Positions 45,944 to 58,101 of a stretch of 64,000 nt of DNA are shown here, piece after piece. The notes under the pieces are model-generated. The model did not search any database and was not told the origin of the DNA. It worked only from the letters and a program-made list of their open reading frames with translations. The stretch's first letter is position 1, and every line of letters begins with the position of its first letter. Source of the DNA: Impatiens glandulifera (Eukaryota > Streptophyta > Magnoliopsida > Ericales > Balsaminaceae); NCBI RefSeq assembly GCF_907164915.1, contig NC_061867.1:28744308-28808307 (forward strand). The letters are read 5' to 3'. The translations under genes and the position numbers were made by a program.

Positions 45944-48104
45944 TGATAGGATCGGCGTAATCAATAGAGATGGGGTCTTGCTATTAATAACGACTTCGGG
46001 AAAACGATTTGATAGAAATCCTGTTAAGGATTTAAATCACTTTCTATTCTACACAAACCCTTACAAACTCTTGAACGATTTAAGTGCGGAAATGTTTGCT
46101 CAGGTTTGAAGCTAAGAACAAAGAATGAGAAGATGATAGAATGTATATGACACAACAGTTTGTTTATGGATGTTCGGAGCAAACTCTCCTACGTCACCCC
46201 TTCTTCCAACCACCGGAAGGATTCACTATAAGTTTCTTAGAATCAAATACAGTCGCACGATTAGCTCACTGTTGAACAGAACAGACTCTGTTCAACTTAC
46301 AATATGATGAAGTATATCACTCAGCTAAAACAATGCTTTGATTCTAACTCTCTCTTGATAAACACACAGTATAGCAATAAAGCCGCTCTTTTGTATATCA
46401 GTTTGCGTATGATTCTCTGAGTATTGATAGATTGATTAATCTTCAATTCCTGTCGTTCTTCTGTTGTCCTTGAATATCTTTAAATAAGAAACAGGTACCA
46501 ATGGTCGAATCTTCCATAATGACATGTGGCGAGCTTCCATTAGAACGTCTCTATAGTACACAGAAGACTTTGAGTACCAAGATCGTGGCTGTACCAATCT
46601 GGTAGTGCGCCAAATATTCTTCTAGGATATTCCTGCAAGAAACAAGTAGTGGGAAGAATATTTGCTTACGTGGCATTAATCAATTGGTTGCAACTGGCTG
46701 TCGTACTAATCTTCACTAGAAAGTGGAGCAGGAGTAGCGTATAGCTAGTTGATTGTGGGTAGATGTGTAATAGCTTCAAGCAACTGCTTAAGCATGGCAT
46801 TAGATGTATTTCACTTAGACGACCTCGTCTAATGAAATTAGACGCCCACTTCTAATAGCAAGATTCATTAGACCACCTGGTCTAATGGGATTAGACGACG
46901 CGTCTAATTATGGTTCCCTTCAGATTAATCTGAAGGAGTTAGACTTCACGTCTAACTCTCATACATTAGACTACACGTCTAACTCTCATACATTAGACTA
47001 CACGTCTAACTACACATCCCTTCAGACTAATCTGAAGCAGTTAGACTACACGTCTAACTTTCATACGTTAGACTGCACGTCTAACTACGCATTTATTAGA
47101 CTACACGTCTAACTACGTATCTGATAAACTGTACGTCTAACTACGTATCTGTTAGACTGCACGTCTAACTACGTATCTGTTAAACTGCACGTCTAACTAC
47201 GTATCCGATAGATTGCACGTCTAACTACGTATTCGTTAGACTGCACGTCTAACTACGTATCCGTTAGACTGCACGTCTAACTACGTATCCGTTATACTGT
47301 ACGTCTAACTATGTATCCGTTAGACTGCACGTCTAACTACGTATCTGTTAGACTGCATGTCTAACTACGTATCTGTTAGACTGCACGTCTAACTACGTAT
47401 CCGTTAGACTGGACGTCTCACTACGTATCCGTTAGACTGTACGTCTAACTACGTATCCGTTAGACTGCACGTCTAACGACGTATCCATTAGACTGCACGT
47501 CTAACTACGTATCCGTTAGACTGCACGTCTAACTACGTATCCGTTAGACTGCACGTCTGACTACGTATCAGTTAGACTGCACGTCTAACTACGTATCCGT
47601 TAGACTGTACGTCTAACTACGTATCTGTTAGAATGTACGTCTAACTACGAATCCGTTAGATTGCACGTCTAACTACGAATCCGTTGGATTGCATGTCTAA
47701 TTACGTATCTGTTAGACTGCACGTCTAACTACGTATCCATTAGACTGTACGTCTAACTATGTATTTGTTAAACTATATGTCTAACTATGTATCCGTTAGA
47801 CTACACATCTAACTACGTATTTGTTAGACTTCTCGTCTAACTACGTATCTGTTAGACTGCACGTCTAACTATGTTTATTAGACTACACGTCTAACTCCGT
47901 GTATTAGACTGCACGTCTAACTACGTCTATCTAATGCCCAATCAGTCTAATGAACCTTATTAAGACTTAGTCTAATATAACCTATTTTCGATACACCTGC
48001 ACCAAAAACGATTAGACTGCTTAAATTAAGTTTTATACACACTCATCATCAAAATTCCACTAGTCAAAATACTTTGATACTTAATCAAAATAATTTGATC
48101 CAAC
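45944..48104 (-). repeat. LTR-c (inner LTR)
   Basis: 2161 bp, the longest of the four, ending on + at AATTTGATCCAACA (one C-to-T change against the others). Confidence 0.92.
47050..47925. repeat. 28-bp palindromic array in LTR-c
   Basis: About 30 units of the GTTAGAC...GTCTAAC hairpin repeat with varied spacers. No homogeneous run like that in LTR-a. Confidence 0.93.
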
Positions 48105-48289
48105 AATTTCCCCCTTTTTTGATGATGATGTTAAAAGTTTGCATAGGTAACAAGATAAGCATTCATCATATAAAAGAAAGAGTTAAACTTGTTCACCCAT
48201 CTTACAAAAACACTTTCCAAAGAATCTAATATTCATAAATAGAATTCAAAGAACCATGTTCATAGGCTAATAGTTTAAGAGAAAGGAGA

Positions 48290-51200
48290 TTATTGTTCTT
48301 CCCTTTTGATGAGTGGGTCGATTGGGTAGTTGAATCTTTCACCGCTCATCTTTTCACCAGTCAGCAGGTTGTGAAAAAGAGGGAGAGAATGTCCACCACG
48401 ACCACTTCCACCACTTTGGCCACCACGATCACCTCCAGTACTTCGGCCACCACGATCGCCTCCAGTGCTTCTACCACCGCGATCACCGCTGCGACCTCCG
48501 CCTCTTTTTATTGGTCTGTCGATATTATCATCGCTTGTCTTTCGTTTGAACCTGGTGCCTGTTGAAACATCACCACCTCTTCTTCCTCTATTGTCCTCAC
48601 CTTGAGTGATAAGATTCTTCTCTTTCTCGGCAACAGTCTTTGCATCTTCTTCTTCCAGAATCTTTCTTGCAAAAGAATCAGCCTGTTCTAACCTTTCAGC
48701 GTCAGCTCAACTCATGTTACCTTGAACCTCAACCAACTGATCTCAAAGTAGACTCATCCCATCCATAACTTCATTATGCATTTCAATGTTGTTTTCTCTT
48801 TCGCAGTCAAACAACTCGGATTTCCGTTTGAAGAAATTCTTCTCAAATTTAGAGTAAGACTTGTTGACGATATGAAATTCATACGTGTTCTTCTTCAATG
48901 TCTGCTCCATCTCATTATGGGTTTTAAGAAGATATACAATTTCATTCTTGCTTGATGTTTGAGTCTTCATGATTTTCATCATATTTGATTCCATTACAGC
49001 CATATTCTTCTGAAGAGTTGCCATCAATTCTGTCATGGACTTCATAAGCTTCGTACCGTCAGCAGATAATCCTTCGTTAGATGAAATCTCTTGAGAATCT
49101 ACTAGAGCGGTTAGAATAGGACTGATGTGGGTATGAACTTGCATGGATTGTTCGGGTCCATCCTTCTCTAACTCACTTTCAGATTTTTCTTTTTCTTCTT
49201 CCAAAACTTCTTCACAAACCTTGTGAACTATATCGAAAAAATTTACTGAATCATGATAAGGGTTGAGAATATTATCATGAATATTGGTAGCAGTGATACC
49301 AAGAAATGGTAGAAGTTTGGAAGATCCATCATTTTTGGCTTGTTCCCCTTCAGATGAGGAACTCTTCTCTGATTTCTTGTCTTTTGAGGGTTCCCCCTCA
49401 GATCTGGCTTCATCAGGCTGACTAACTTCAGCATCTTTCTCTGGAGATGCCTCTGCTTCAAGAACAGGAGACTCCAACACTTCCTCTTCCTGATTAATAA
49501 TAGCTTGATCGGGTTCCTTAACGACTTCTTCTTCGATAGACGGGTTGGTTTGAACTGTTTCCACAGATTGCTCAATACGGGGTTGAGCCATTAGACATTT
49601 TTCCTCTGTTGAAAAACTTCTCATTTCTATAAGAAGAGCATTAGCTTGCTCATCTTTATCAACATTATGATCATCGGTCAGATCCATAAGTTCATTTTTA
49701 TCTGAAGAACTTCCAAATGGACTGGCCCCTGAGCAATTTTCTCCATGAATGTACTAGGTACCAACAGAAATGTAATCCTCCATAATTTTGTCCAACCTTT
49801 TCAGAGCTTTTTCTTCTGCCTTAGCACTCTTCTCAAGAGGGTTGAAATTGGCTCTTCTGGCTTGTAGAATCGGGAAGAGAGCTCTTCCTCTCAGATTTGG
49901 TTCAACTAGCTCTTTTCTCTTAAGAGTTTCGTAGACCTCAGATGTCTTGGCCCATTTCAAGACTCTCTTCTCATTGCTTACAAGCTTTAACCATTGACTG
50001 CTAATGCTTCTTCCCTTGATGACCTCATCGTACTTGATAGACATTCTATTCAAGACCCAAGTATCAAAATTTCGATCTTTTCAGCAGCAATATTGTTGGC
50101 CTGATCCATCATAAGATTGACGATGCAGGTTTCTACTAAGACATCCTCATTAGGATCGACTACAATATCATTCCCTTTTCCAATCACCTCAACAGGTTTT
50201 GGAATGGGCCTTGGTTCCCCAATCTTTATTCAAGCAACTTGTCTTGCGGAATGCATGATTTCGTGGGAAGTAAGAGGTTTGACAACGGGTCCCGGCGTGG
50301 GTTCGGCTGGAACAAGCTTATTAGACACTAATAATTCTGTTGGGACAGGATTAGGAACATGATTCATTTCAACTATCATAGAAATAGCCTTTTTAGATAC
50401 ATCACCAACAACAAGGGTGAGAACTGCACCTTGCTCTGGTTCTTGAGATATTGTAGCATCAGCAGCTACGATATCGGGTTGACGGACATGAGACGGAACC
50501 CTATTAAAATTTTCAGTGTTTGGACCAACTCGCTCAACAGTTGGCCCGGCAACAGATTTCCTCTACAGGAATAAAAATAGATACGTCTTATTCCACCACA
50601 TGAACATTAAATTTAGGCACTTCGGCCTAAGATTAGGAAGGGGTTACCTTCTATGACGCTTTCACCGATTTAGATGCCTTGGGCGCCTTTAATTTTTCTC
50701 CTCTAGAGATAGAGGACCTTGATGGCTTTCGCAACTGACTCACAACTAGAGACAGGGGAGACATGGGGATAGAAACAAGTTTGACTGGACCTTGCCTAAC
50801 TCTGGAATCGACTATTCCAGAATCCTTCTTCGAAGAACTCTTAAGGCTGGTAGAACTAGCCTCAAATTCGTTGACATTTTTATATCGTTTGGCTCCTGTA
50901 GACAGAACAGAAGCCGTTGGATGTCTAGAACAGGTAACAAACCTTCCTCCTGTATGTTGGCTTGATGCTCCCGAGAGCGATTCTTTGTTGTTCTTCATTC
51001 GTACAAGGGTGTTGGCGACGATGAAGACAGTGAACACCCTGGTTGATTTGATCGGCTCCGAATCCCCCATGGAGACCACCAAATGTTCTAACAAATGACT
51101 TAGTTGAGCAGCAAAGTTTACACTTTCCTTGTTCTCCTGATTGATCGCAAAGCAAAGTTTCTGGAACAGAGTTGAGGCTTAGTTGACCTGAATACCTTTT

Positions 51201-51700
51201 AAAATGGCCGTCATGTAGTCAAAACGATCTTGACTATATAAATGGAACGACCCCGCCTTCCCCTGGAGCGCTTTAGCCACCACATCATTTAGCAAAATAA
51301 ATTGTGGTTTGAGAGCCTTCTTACTCTAGTTAAGTCGAATCTCCGATCCATCGGCGGAGAAAACCGTCTTCATCTCTTCTATGACTTCCGATGGTAGATT
51401 CTAGTTGAATGTGTGCCCCTCTAACGGAAGTTCGAAGAACTCCGCATAAGAAGCTTCGTTGAAGAAGATTTCGGTGTTATTCACAGTTGCAACAATAGAG
51501 TCGACGACCATCGTCGCCGATTTGAAAAACTCCCTTACTTCATTTTCATGGAATATGAACGGCCTGCCAAGATACTTTCCGAGACCGCAATATTCAAGGG
51601 TTCTGAACATATCGACCACATCTTTTTGATCGAACGTGTAGACGAAGGGAAAATCAACATGTAGAGTACAATGACCAAGTGTGATTCTCTTGTTTCCCAT
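48290..51700 (-). pseudogene. ORF3 of body I
   Basis: The ATG at 51700 (MGNKRITLGHC) lies after a weakened TATA (51820-51829) and a CT-rich leader. N-domain FDQKDVVDMFRTLEYCGLGK, FIFHENEVREFFKSA, IFFNEASYAEFFELPLEGH is open to 51401. Then a Ser/Lys-rich segment (51094-50651), a conserved block (FDTWVLNRMSIKYDE... at about 50080-49754), and a long open frame 49687-48743 covering the acidic region and coiled coil (MATLQKNMAVMESNMMKIMK, HNEMEQTLKKNTYEF). The RGG tail follows in another frame (GDRGGRSTGGDRGG, 48560-48290). Best copy for the N-domain and coiled coil. Unknown function. No signal peptide or membrane span seen, so not a typical envelope protein. Confidence 0.75.
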
Positions 51701-52749
51701 TTTTGACAGAATACGAACAGACACAAGATAAACAAGGGTTTCTAAGAGAGAAAATCGAAGAAATCTAGGGTTCTTAGAAAACTTGAGTGAGAAAAAACTT
51801 TCAATCTCATGCAAAGTGTCCTTAAATAGACTCCCAAGAGTCGCGTAGTATAACCGTCATATTTCCTAGGGGTATGGCCCATCAATTAATATTAGACGTC
51901 CTTTCCAAGTACTCATCAATATTTTGAGGGTATATTAGTCATTGTCTCTTAACTTGAAAGACACGTGTCTTCATGTTATTCGGAGATGACTATGTTTTTG
52001 TTTGAGCGGGAAAATTAGATATCGCCTCACGTGGGACAGTTATCCTTGATCGGTCTAATACACACGTAGTTAGACGTTTTTCTTATTTACACCAACCTAT
52101 GAAATCTAAACGTCTATTAGACGCATGGGTCTATTAGACGCAAGCGTCTAATCATGTGTCTTATAAACGTCTAACGTCTATTAGACGTCGACGTCTAATT
52201 ACACATGAACATCACGTATTAGACGTGTGTTTGGTTAGACGTGAGCATCCACTTGCTCTTATCGTAAATATGTCTAACGTTTATTAGACGTATATGTCTA
52301 ACCGCGTAGGTTTTTAACCAAGACACGCAGACTTAGATGCATAGAGTGTGAGCAAAAATACGTCTAAGTATACGCTTTTTCCTTTAGACGACCTCGTCTA
52401 ATAGACCGATTAAGGCCTTTCGTCTAAGTGTATCTTTATTTTCAAAATAAATTTTCCCTCTCATTTTGTGCATGTACAAAATGAACAAACAAATGTTTTG
52501 AGGTCCTTAGGACCAAAAATATTTTTAACACATAAAAACACTTAGTCCTCTGGAATGGCAAAGGCCAGTGTTGATCTTCTAAACTGTATACTCAGAAAAG
52601 TATTCTCCATGCTTCCTTCCTGCAACTCTCCTGCATCACATACACAAGAAACTATTTACAAACTTTGGTACCCACATTCAATTGGGTCCTGGATTAATTT
52701 GTCCCTTAGTAATCCATATTTGAGATATTCTAATAGATTTCCCATTTTG

Positions 52750-54487
52750 TGTTGTGATTAATGCGTATGATTTTGACTTAGCAGACGCCTTCCTACTAGC
52801 CACTGATCCCTTAGACTTTGAAGATGATTTTCTTTTAAAACTCCTTGATTTTGAGTCAGGTTTTAGATTGACATAATTGCTAGCTGCTTCTAACTTATTT
52901 TTCAGTCAGCTAACAGTTTGTGGAACATAAGTTATTTCATTCTTCAAAGCTACTTCTTCATGAATGGGATCAGATTCAATATCAGTTAAACTCCCTTTAA
53001 CAAAGCTTATTGGTTTAAGCTTGTTGGTAGTTGAGTTTAACTTTTTGCAGGACCGGTTTGGGTCATTGCTATCAAATCCTAAACCAGATCTAGATCCAGC
53101 AGGTTTCAACAGACTAATCTGAAGTTTGACCACTTCTCCAGACCTTGTCCAAGCACTAAGCCTTTTGTTTTTAGTAGAAAGAGTTTGAATCTGTTCCTTG
53201 AGCAACTCATTCTCAGATGAGATCTCTACTACTTTCTTTTCAAAAATATTTGATTCTTGAGTTTGAGATAAAACCGGTTGAAACTCTTTGGGGTAAAGAT
53301 TTTGTTTCACTTAGGGATTCTGCTAGCTTTCTGTACTCTATGACCATGTCATCTAGTGCAGCTACCAGTTGTTCCCTTGAAAACTTTTCAGAAGAAAAAT
53401 CAAATACCTCAGTTTCCTGAGTTTCTTCTTCTTCTCTTGCCATGAAGCAAGCCACGTTGTGTTCATCACTATCGCTGGATGAGAAATAAGAATCACGGTG
53501 GTTTCGTCTGTTCTTCCCGTCACCTGCTATAAGAGCCTTCAACTCCTTTTCAATGTTATTTTTCTTCTCTTCACGCTTCGGCTTCCGACATTTCGATCGG
53601 TAATAACCTAGAATGCCACAGTTATAACATTTAACATTAAATTTGGATTTCTTATTATCATTAGAATTTTAAGAGCTCTAGTTAGAGTTGCTCTTCTTCA
53701 TGAAGTCCCCAAACTTCTTCATGAAGTCCCCAAACTTCTTCACGAAGAGAGACATAGCATCGCTGCTGAGTTGTTGAGTTGTTGTCTACACGTCAGGAGC
53801 GGCAGGGGGCTCTTCAGAAGTCACCAACTCTTTGGCAATGATAATGGATGTGGATTAATCTTCTTCAATCCTAGAGTTCAGCTCAAACTAATAGGCCTTG
53901 AGATCAGCGAACAAATCAAAGAGCGAGATCTTGTTGAGGTCTTTGGATTCCCTCATAGCCATCATCTTTATGTCTCATTCCCTCGGAAGAGCACGCATGA
54001 CCTTAATAGCAAGCTCCCTGTTGTTATAGGTCTTGCCAAGGATATATAAAGTGTACACAATCTGGATAAACCTTGTGTCGAACTCGTTCATCGTTTCTCT
54101 GAGACGCATCTTGAAGTTGTCAAACTATTGAGTGGCAACCATGATCTTGTTCTCCTTGGTTTGTTCATTGCCCTCACACAGTTGAGTGAGTCTGTCCCAG
54201 ATCTCCTTAGAAGTATCACACTCGATGATGTAGTTAAACATGTTGTCATCAAGAGATCTGTATAGAACATCTAAAGCCATGTTGTTGCGGTTGTTCTTCC
54301 TCTTGTCTTCACTGGTCCATTCGGATTTCTCCTTATCAATCTTGATAGGACCATCTGTGATGACACTCCACATGTCGTCATGAAGAGAAGAGAGATGAGC
54401 ATGAACTCTCTTCTTCCACACGATATAGTTTTCTCTAGAGAAAGTGGGGATTGCGGTAGCACTAGCATCTTTGGTTATGGTCGACAT
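52750..54487 (-). pseudogene. gag: gag of body I
   Basis: The ATG at 54487 opens 120 codons (FSRENYIVWKKRVHAHL to NKIMVATQ), then TAG at about 54126. It continues through EWDIKTMAMRESKDLNK, the shared TAG (about 53890), a 21-bp tandem duplication giving KKFGDFMKKFGDFMKK (53697-53738), a CCHC knuckle CYNCGILGYYRSKC whose His has become Tyr (about 53630-53589), SDSDEHNVACFM, the coiled coil (53330-53120) and the Lys/Ser tail. More stops than the other copies; non-functional. Confidence 0.83.
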
Positions 54488-54517
54488 TCTTAGTGAAAGC
54501 TTGAGAATATAAACAGA

Positions 54518-54529
54518 GCTCTAATACCA
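54518..54529 (-). promoter_or_regulatory. Decayed primer binding site, body I
   Basis: GCTCTAATACCA on +; one change from the iMet complement. It lies next to the outer 5' LTR. Confidence 0.75.
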
Positions 54530-54531
54530 AT

Positions 54532-56554
54532 TGATAGGATCGGCGTAATCAATAGAGATGGGGGTCTGGCTATTGATAACGACTTCGGGAAAACGGTTTG
54601 ATAGAAATCCTGTTAAGGATTTAAATCTCTTTCTATTCTATACAAACCCTTGCAAACTCTTGAACGATTCAAGTGCGGAAACGTTTGCTCAGGTTTGAAG
54701 CTAAGAACCAAGAATGAGAAAATGACAGAATGTAAATGACACAGCAGTTTGTTTATGGATGTTCAGAGCAAACTCTTCTACGTCACCCCTTCTTCCAACC
54801 ACCGGAAAGATTCACTATAAGTTTTTAGAATAAAATACAGTCACACGATTAGCTCACTATTGAAAAGAACAGACTTTATTCAACTTATAATATGATGAAG
54901 TATATCACTCAGCTAAAATAATTCTTTGATTCTAACTCTCTCTTGATAAACACACAGTATAGCAAGAAAGCAGTTCTTTGGTATATCGGTTTGCGTATGA
55001 TTCTCTAAGTATTGATAGATTGATTAATCTGCAATTCATGTCGTTCTTCCGTTATCCTTGAAGATCTTTAAATAAGGAACAGGTACCAACGGTTGAATCT
55101 TCCATAATGACACGTGGCAAGCTTCCATTGGAACGCCTCCATAGTACACAGCAGACTCTAAGCACCAGGATCGTGGTCGTACCAATCTGGTAGTGCGCCA
55201 AATATTCTTCTAGGATATTCCTGCAAGAAACGAGTAGTGGGAAGAATATTTGCTTACGTGGCATTAATCAATTGGTTGCAACTAGTTGTCGTACTAATCT
55301 TCACTGGAAAGTGGAGTAGGAGTAGCATACAGCTAGTTGATCGTGGGTAGACGTGTGCTAGCTTCAAGCAACTGCTTAAGCATGGTATTAGATGTATTTC
55401 ACTTAGACGACCTCGTCTAATGAAATTAGACGCCCACGTCTAATAGCAGGATCTATTATACCACCTGGTCTAATGGGATTAAACGACACGTCTAATTACG
55501 ATTCCCTTCAGACTAATCTGAAGGAGTTAGACTTCACGTCTAACTCTCATACGTTAGACTGCACGTCTAACTACACATCCCTTCAGACTAATCTGAAGGA
55601 GTTAGACTGTACGTGTAACTTTCATACGTTAGACTACACGTCTAACTACGTATTTGTTAGACTGCACGTCTAACTACGTATCTGTTAGACTGAACGTCTA
55701 ACTACGTATCCGTTAGACTGCACGTCTAACTACGTATCCGTTAGACTGCATGTCTAACTACGTATCTGTTAGACTGCACGTCTAACTACGTATTTGTTAG
55801 ACTGCACGTCTAACTACGTATCTGTTAGACTGCACGTCTAACTACGTATCCGTTAGACTGCACATCTAACTACATATTTGTTAGACTGCACGTCTAACTA
55901 CGTATTCGTTAGACTGCACGTCTAACTAGGTATCTGTTAGACTTCACGTCTACCTACGTATCCGTTAGACTGCAAATCTAACTACGTATCTGTTAGACTA
56001 CACGTCTAACTACGTATTCGTTAGACTGCACGTCTAACTACGTATTCGTTAGACTGCACGTCTAACTACGTATCTGTTAGACTACACGTCTAACTACGTA
56101 TCCGTTAGACTGCACGTCTAACTACGTATCCGTTAGACTGCACATCTAACTACGTATCCGTTAGACTATACGTCTAACTACGTATCTGTTAGACTTCACG
56201 TCTAACTATGTATTCGTTAGACTGCACGTCTAACTACGTATTTGTTAGACTGCACATCTAACAACATATCTGTTAGACTACACGTCTAACTACGTATCTG
56301 TTAGACTGCACGTCTAACTACATATCTGTTAGACTGCACGTCTAACTACGTCTATTAGACTGTACATCTAACTACGTATTCAATGACCAATCAGTCTAAT
56401 GAACCTCATTTAGACTTAGTCTAATATAACCTGTTTTCGATACACCTGCACCAAAAATGATTAAACGGCTTAAATTAAGTTTTATACACACTCATCATCA
56501 AAATTCCAATAGTCAAAATACTTTGACACTTAGTCAAAATAATTTGACCCAACA
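54532..56554 (-). repeat. LTR-d (outer 5' LTR of the array)
   Basis: 2023 bp, TGATAGGATCGGCG to AATTTGACCCAACA on +. It borders Copia-2 sequence CATTTAATGATTTTC. Confidence 0.92.
55620..56370. repeat. 28-bp palindromic array in LTR-d
   Basis: About 26 units of the hairpin repeat with T or C at the spacer position ACGTAT(C/T)(C/T)G. Confidence 0.93.
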
Positions 56555-56619
56555 CATTTAATGATTTTCAAAATGAACAAAGGAAAAGCAGTAGAGAAAA
56601 AAACATCCAACTTAGTTAG

Positions 56620-57930
56620 ATGATTACATTGTTAATTGAAATACACATTTACAATAGAAAATCTTACACACCAAACACTTTTCCTTATTCATTAAAATGT
56701 ATGAACACCAATCTCCTAGAATTTTTAGGAAATGTTTCAACACTTAAAGAACCATATACGTATAAAGAAGCTGCAAATATTGAATATTGGGAAACTACAA
56801 TGAAAGAAGAATTGACAGCTTTGAAAAATAACAACACTTGGGATTTAGTTCCACTTCCAAATGGGAAGAAACCAATAGGGTGCAGGTGGATTTACAAAAT
56901 AAAGATCAATTCAAATGAAACAGTGGAAAAATACAAGGCACGCCTTATTGTAAAAAAGATACAACCAAAAAGATGGGATCAATTTTCATGATAGTTTCTC
57001 GTCGGTCACCAAAAAGTGACGATAAGACTTTTATTGGATTTAACATCTGCTAATAATTGGTATTTGCAACAGTTTGATGTGAGCAATGCATTTCTCCATA
57101 GTGAACTCGAGGAAGATGTATATATGCATCCTCCTGAAGGTTGTATTGAAGAAATTGATAATAAGGTATGTCGTCTTAATAACAGTTTGTATGGATTAAA
57201 ACAAGATTCACAAGAGTGGAACTTGGAATTTTCAAAACAACTTTATAAGTATGTTTTTATTCAATCTATTCATGATAATTGTCTTTTCATTCTTAAAACT
57301 AAAAAATCAATTACTATTTTACTTATTTATGTTGACGACATACTTATTGCTAGAGTTAGCATAAAAGAAATAAATTCTGTCAAAAAAAATATCTTGATAC
57401 AAAATTTTCAATCAAAGATCTTGGAAAAGCTAGTTATTTTTTAGGCTTAGAATTATACAGAACTAATGTTGGTTAATATGTAAATCAACACAAATATGTT
57501 CTTGATATAGTAGTTGATACAGGAATGACCGGTTGTAAACCAAGTAGTATTCCTATGACAAATGGAATTAAATATAAGAGTTTACTAAACCGGAAAATTT
57601 CAGAAGATTAGTTGGACGATTAATATATTTGAACTTTTCTCGGCCCGACATCTGTTTTAGCGTCCAACAACTAAGTCAGTTTATGCATAACCCCCTTCAA
57701 ATACATTAGGAAGTTGTCTTACATATTGTTTGATATATGATGGGTACACCTTCATTGGGTTGTTGTATCATTGTGTTTCTAATCCTTTACTTGAGAGCTT
57801 TTCAGATGCGGTTTGGGCAACTTGCACCGATAGTCACAAGTTTGTTACAAGTTATTGCATAAATCTTGGAAATGCCCTAGTATCATGCAAAACAAAACAA
57901 TATTTCATGGTCTTTCGCTAAAGCATAATA
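56620..57930 (+). pseudogene. pol: Copia-2 reverse transcriptase and connection
   Basis: KEPYTYKEAANIEYWETTMK, NTWDLVPLPNGKKPIGCRWI and YKIKINSNETVEKYKARL open the RT. After TGA at 56989 the frame changes and continues LLLDLTSANNWYLQQFDVSN, AFLHSELEEDVYMHPPEG, LNNSLYGLKQDSQEWN and ILLIYVDDILIARVS, so the YVDD active site is intact (about 57330-57341). A frame change near 57420 and many stops follow to FSDAVWATCTDSHK (RNase H start, about 57799). It follows the integrase half at 24409-25867 once the array is removed. Confidence 0.82.
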
Positions 57931-58101
57931 TTACAGCATGGCCACAACTGTTTGCGAACTAAAATGAATTACATATCTTCTCAACGATCTTATTACACCA
58001 GCTAAATTATCGATCCCCTTGAGATGTGATACTAGGCATCAATCCACATTTCCGAAAACCTAGTTTTTTATGAACGGACAAAGCACCTCGGTATAGACTA
58101 T
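57931..58101 (+). pseudogene. pol: Copia-2 RNase H, left piece
   Basis: Readings LQHGHNCLRTKMNY and ASIHISENLVFYERTKHLGI (about 58036-58095) match the end of Copia RNase H. They stop exactly at the solo LTR inserted after ACTAT (58097-58101). Confidence 0.7.

Larger units (their letters stand above)
25868..56554 (-). mobile_element. 30.7-kb tandem Sirevirus array: four LTRs, three pol-less bodies
   Basis: On the minus strand the order is LTR-d, body I, LTR-c, body II, LTR-b, body III, LTR-a. Each inner LTR touches a primer site on one side and a polypurine tract on the other with no host sequence between. Only the outer ends have a target duplication (TATTT at 25863-25867, CATTT at 56555-56559, one change). 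This is the product expected from unequal recombination between LTRs of one insertion or from insertion of a concatemer. Each body has gag and ORF3 but no protease, integrase, RT or RNase H. Body II also contains a CACTA transposon. Confidence 0.88.
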
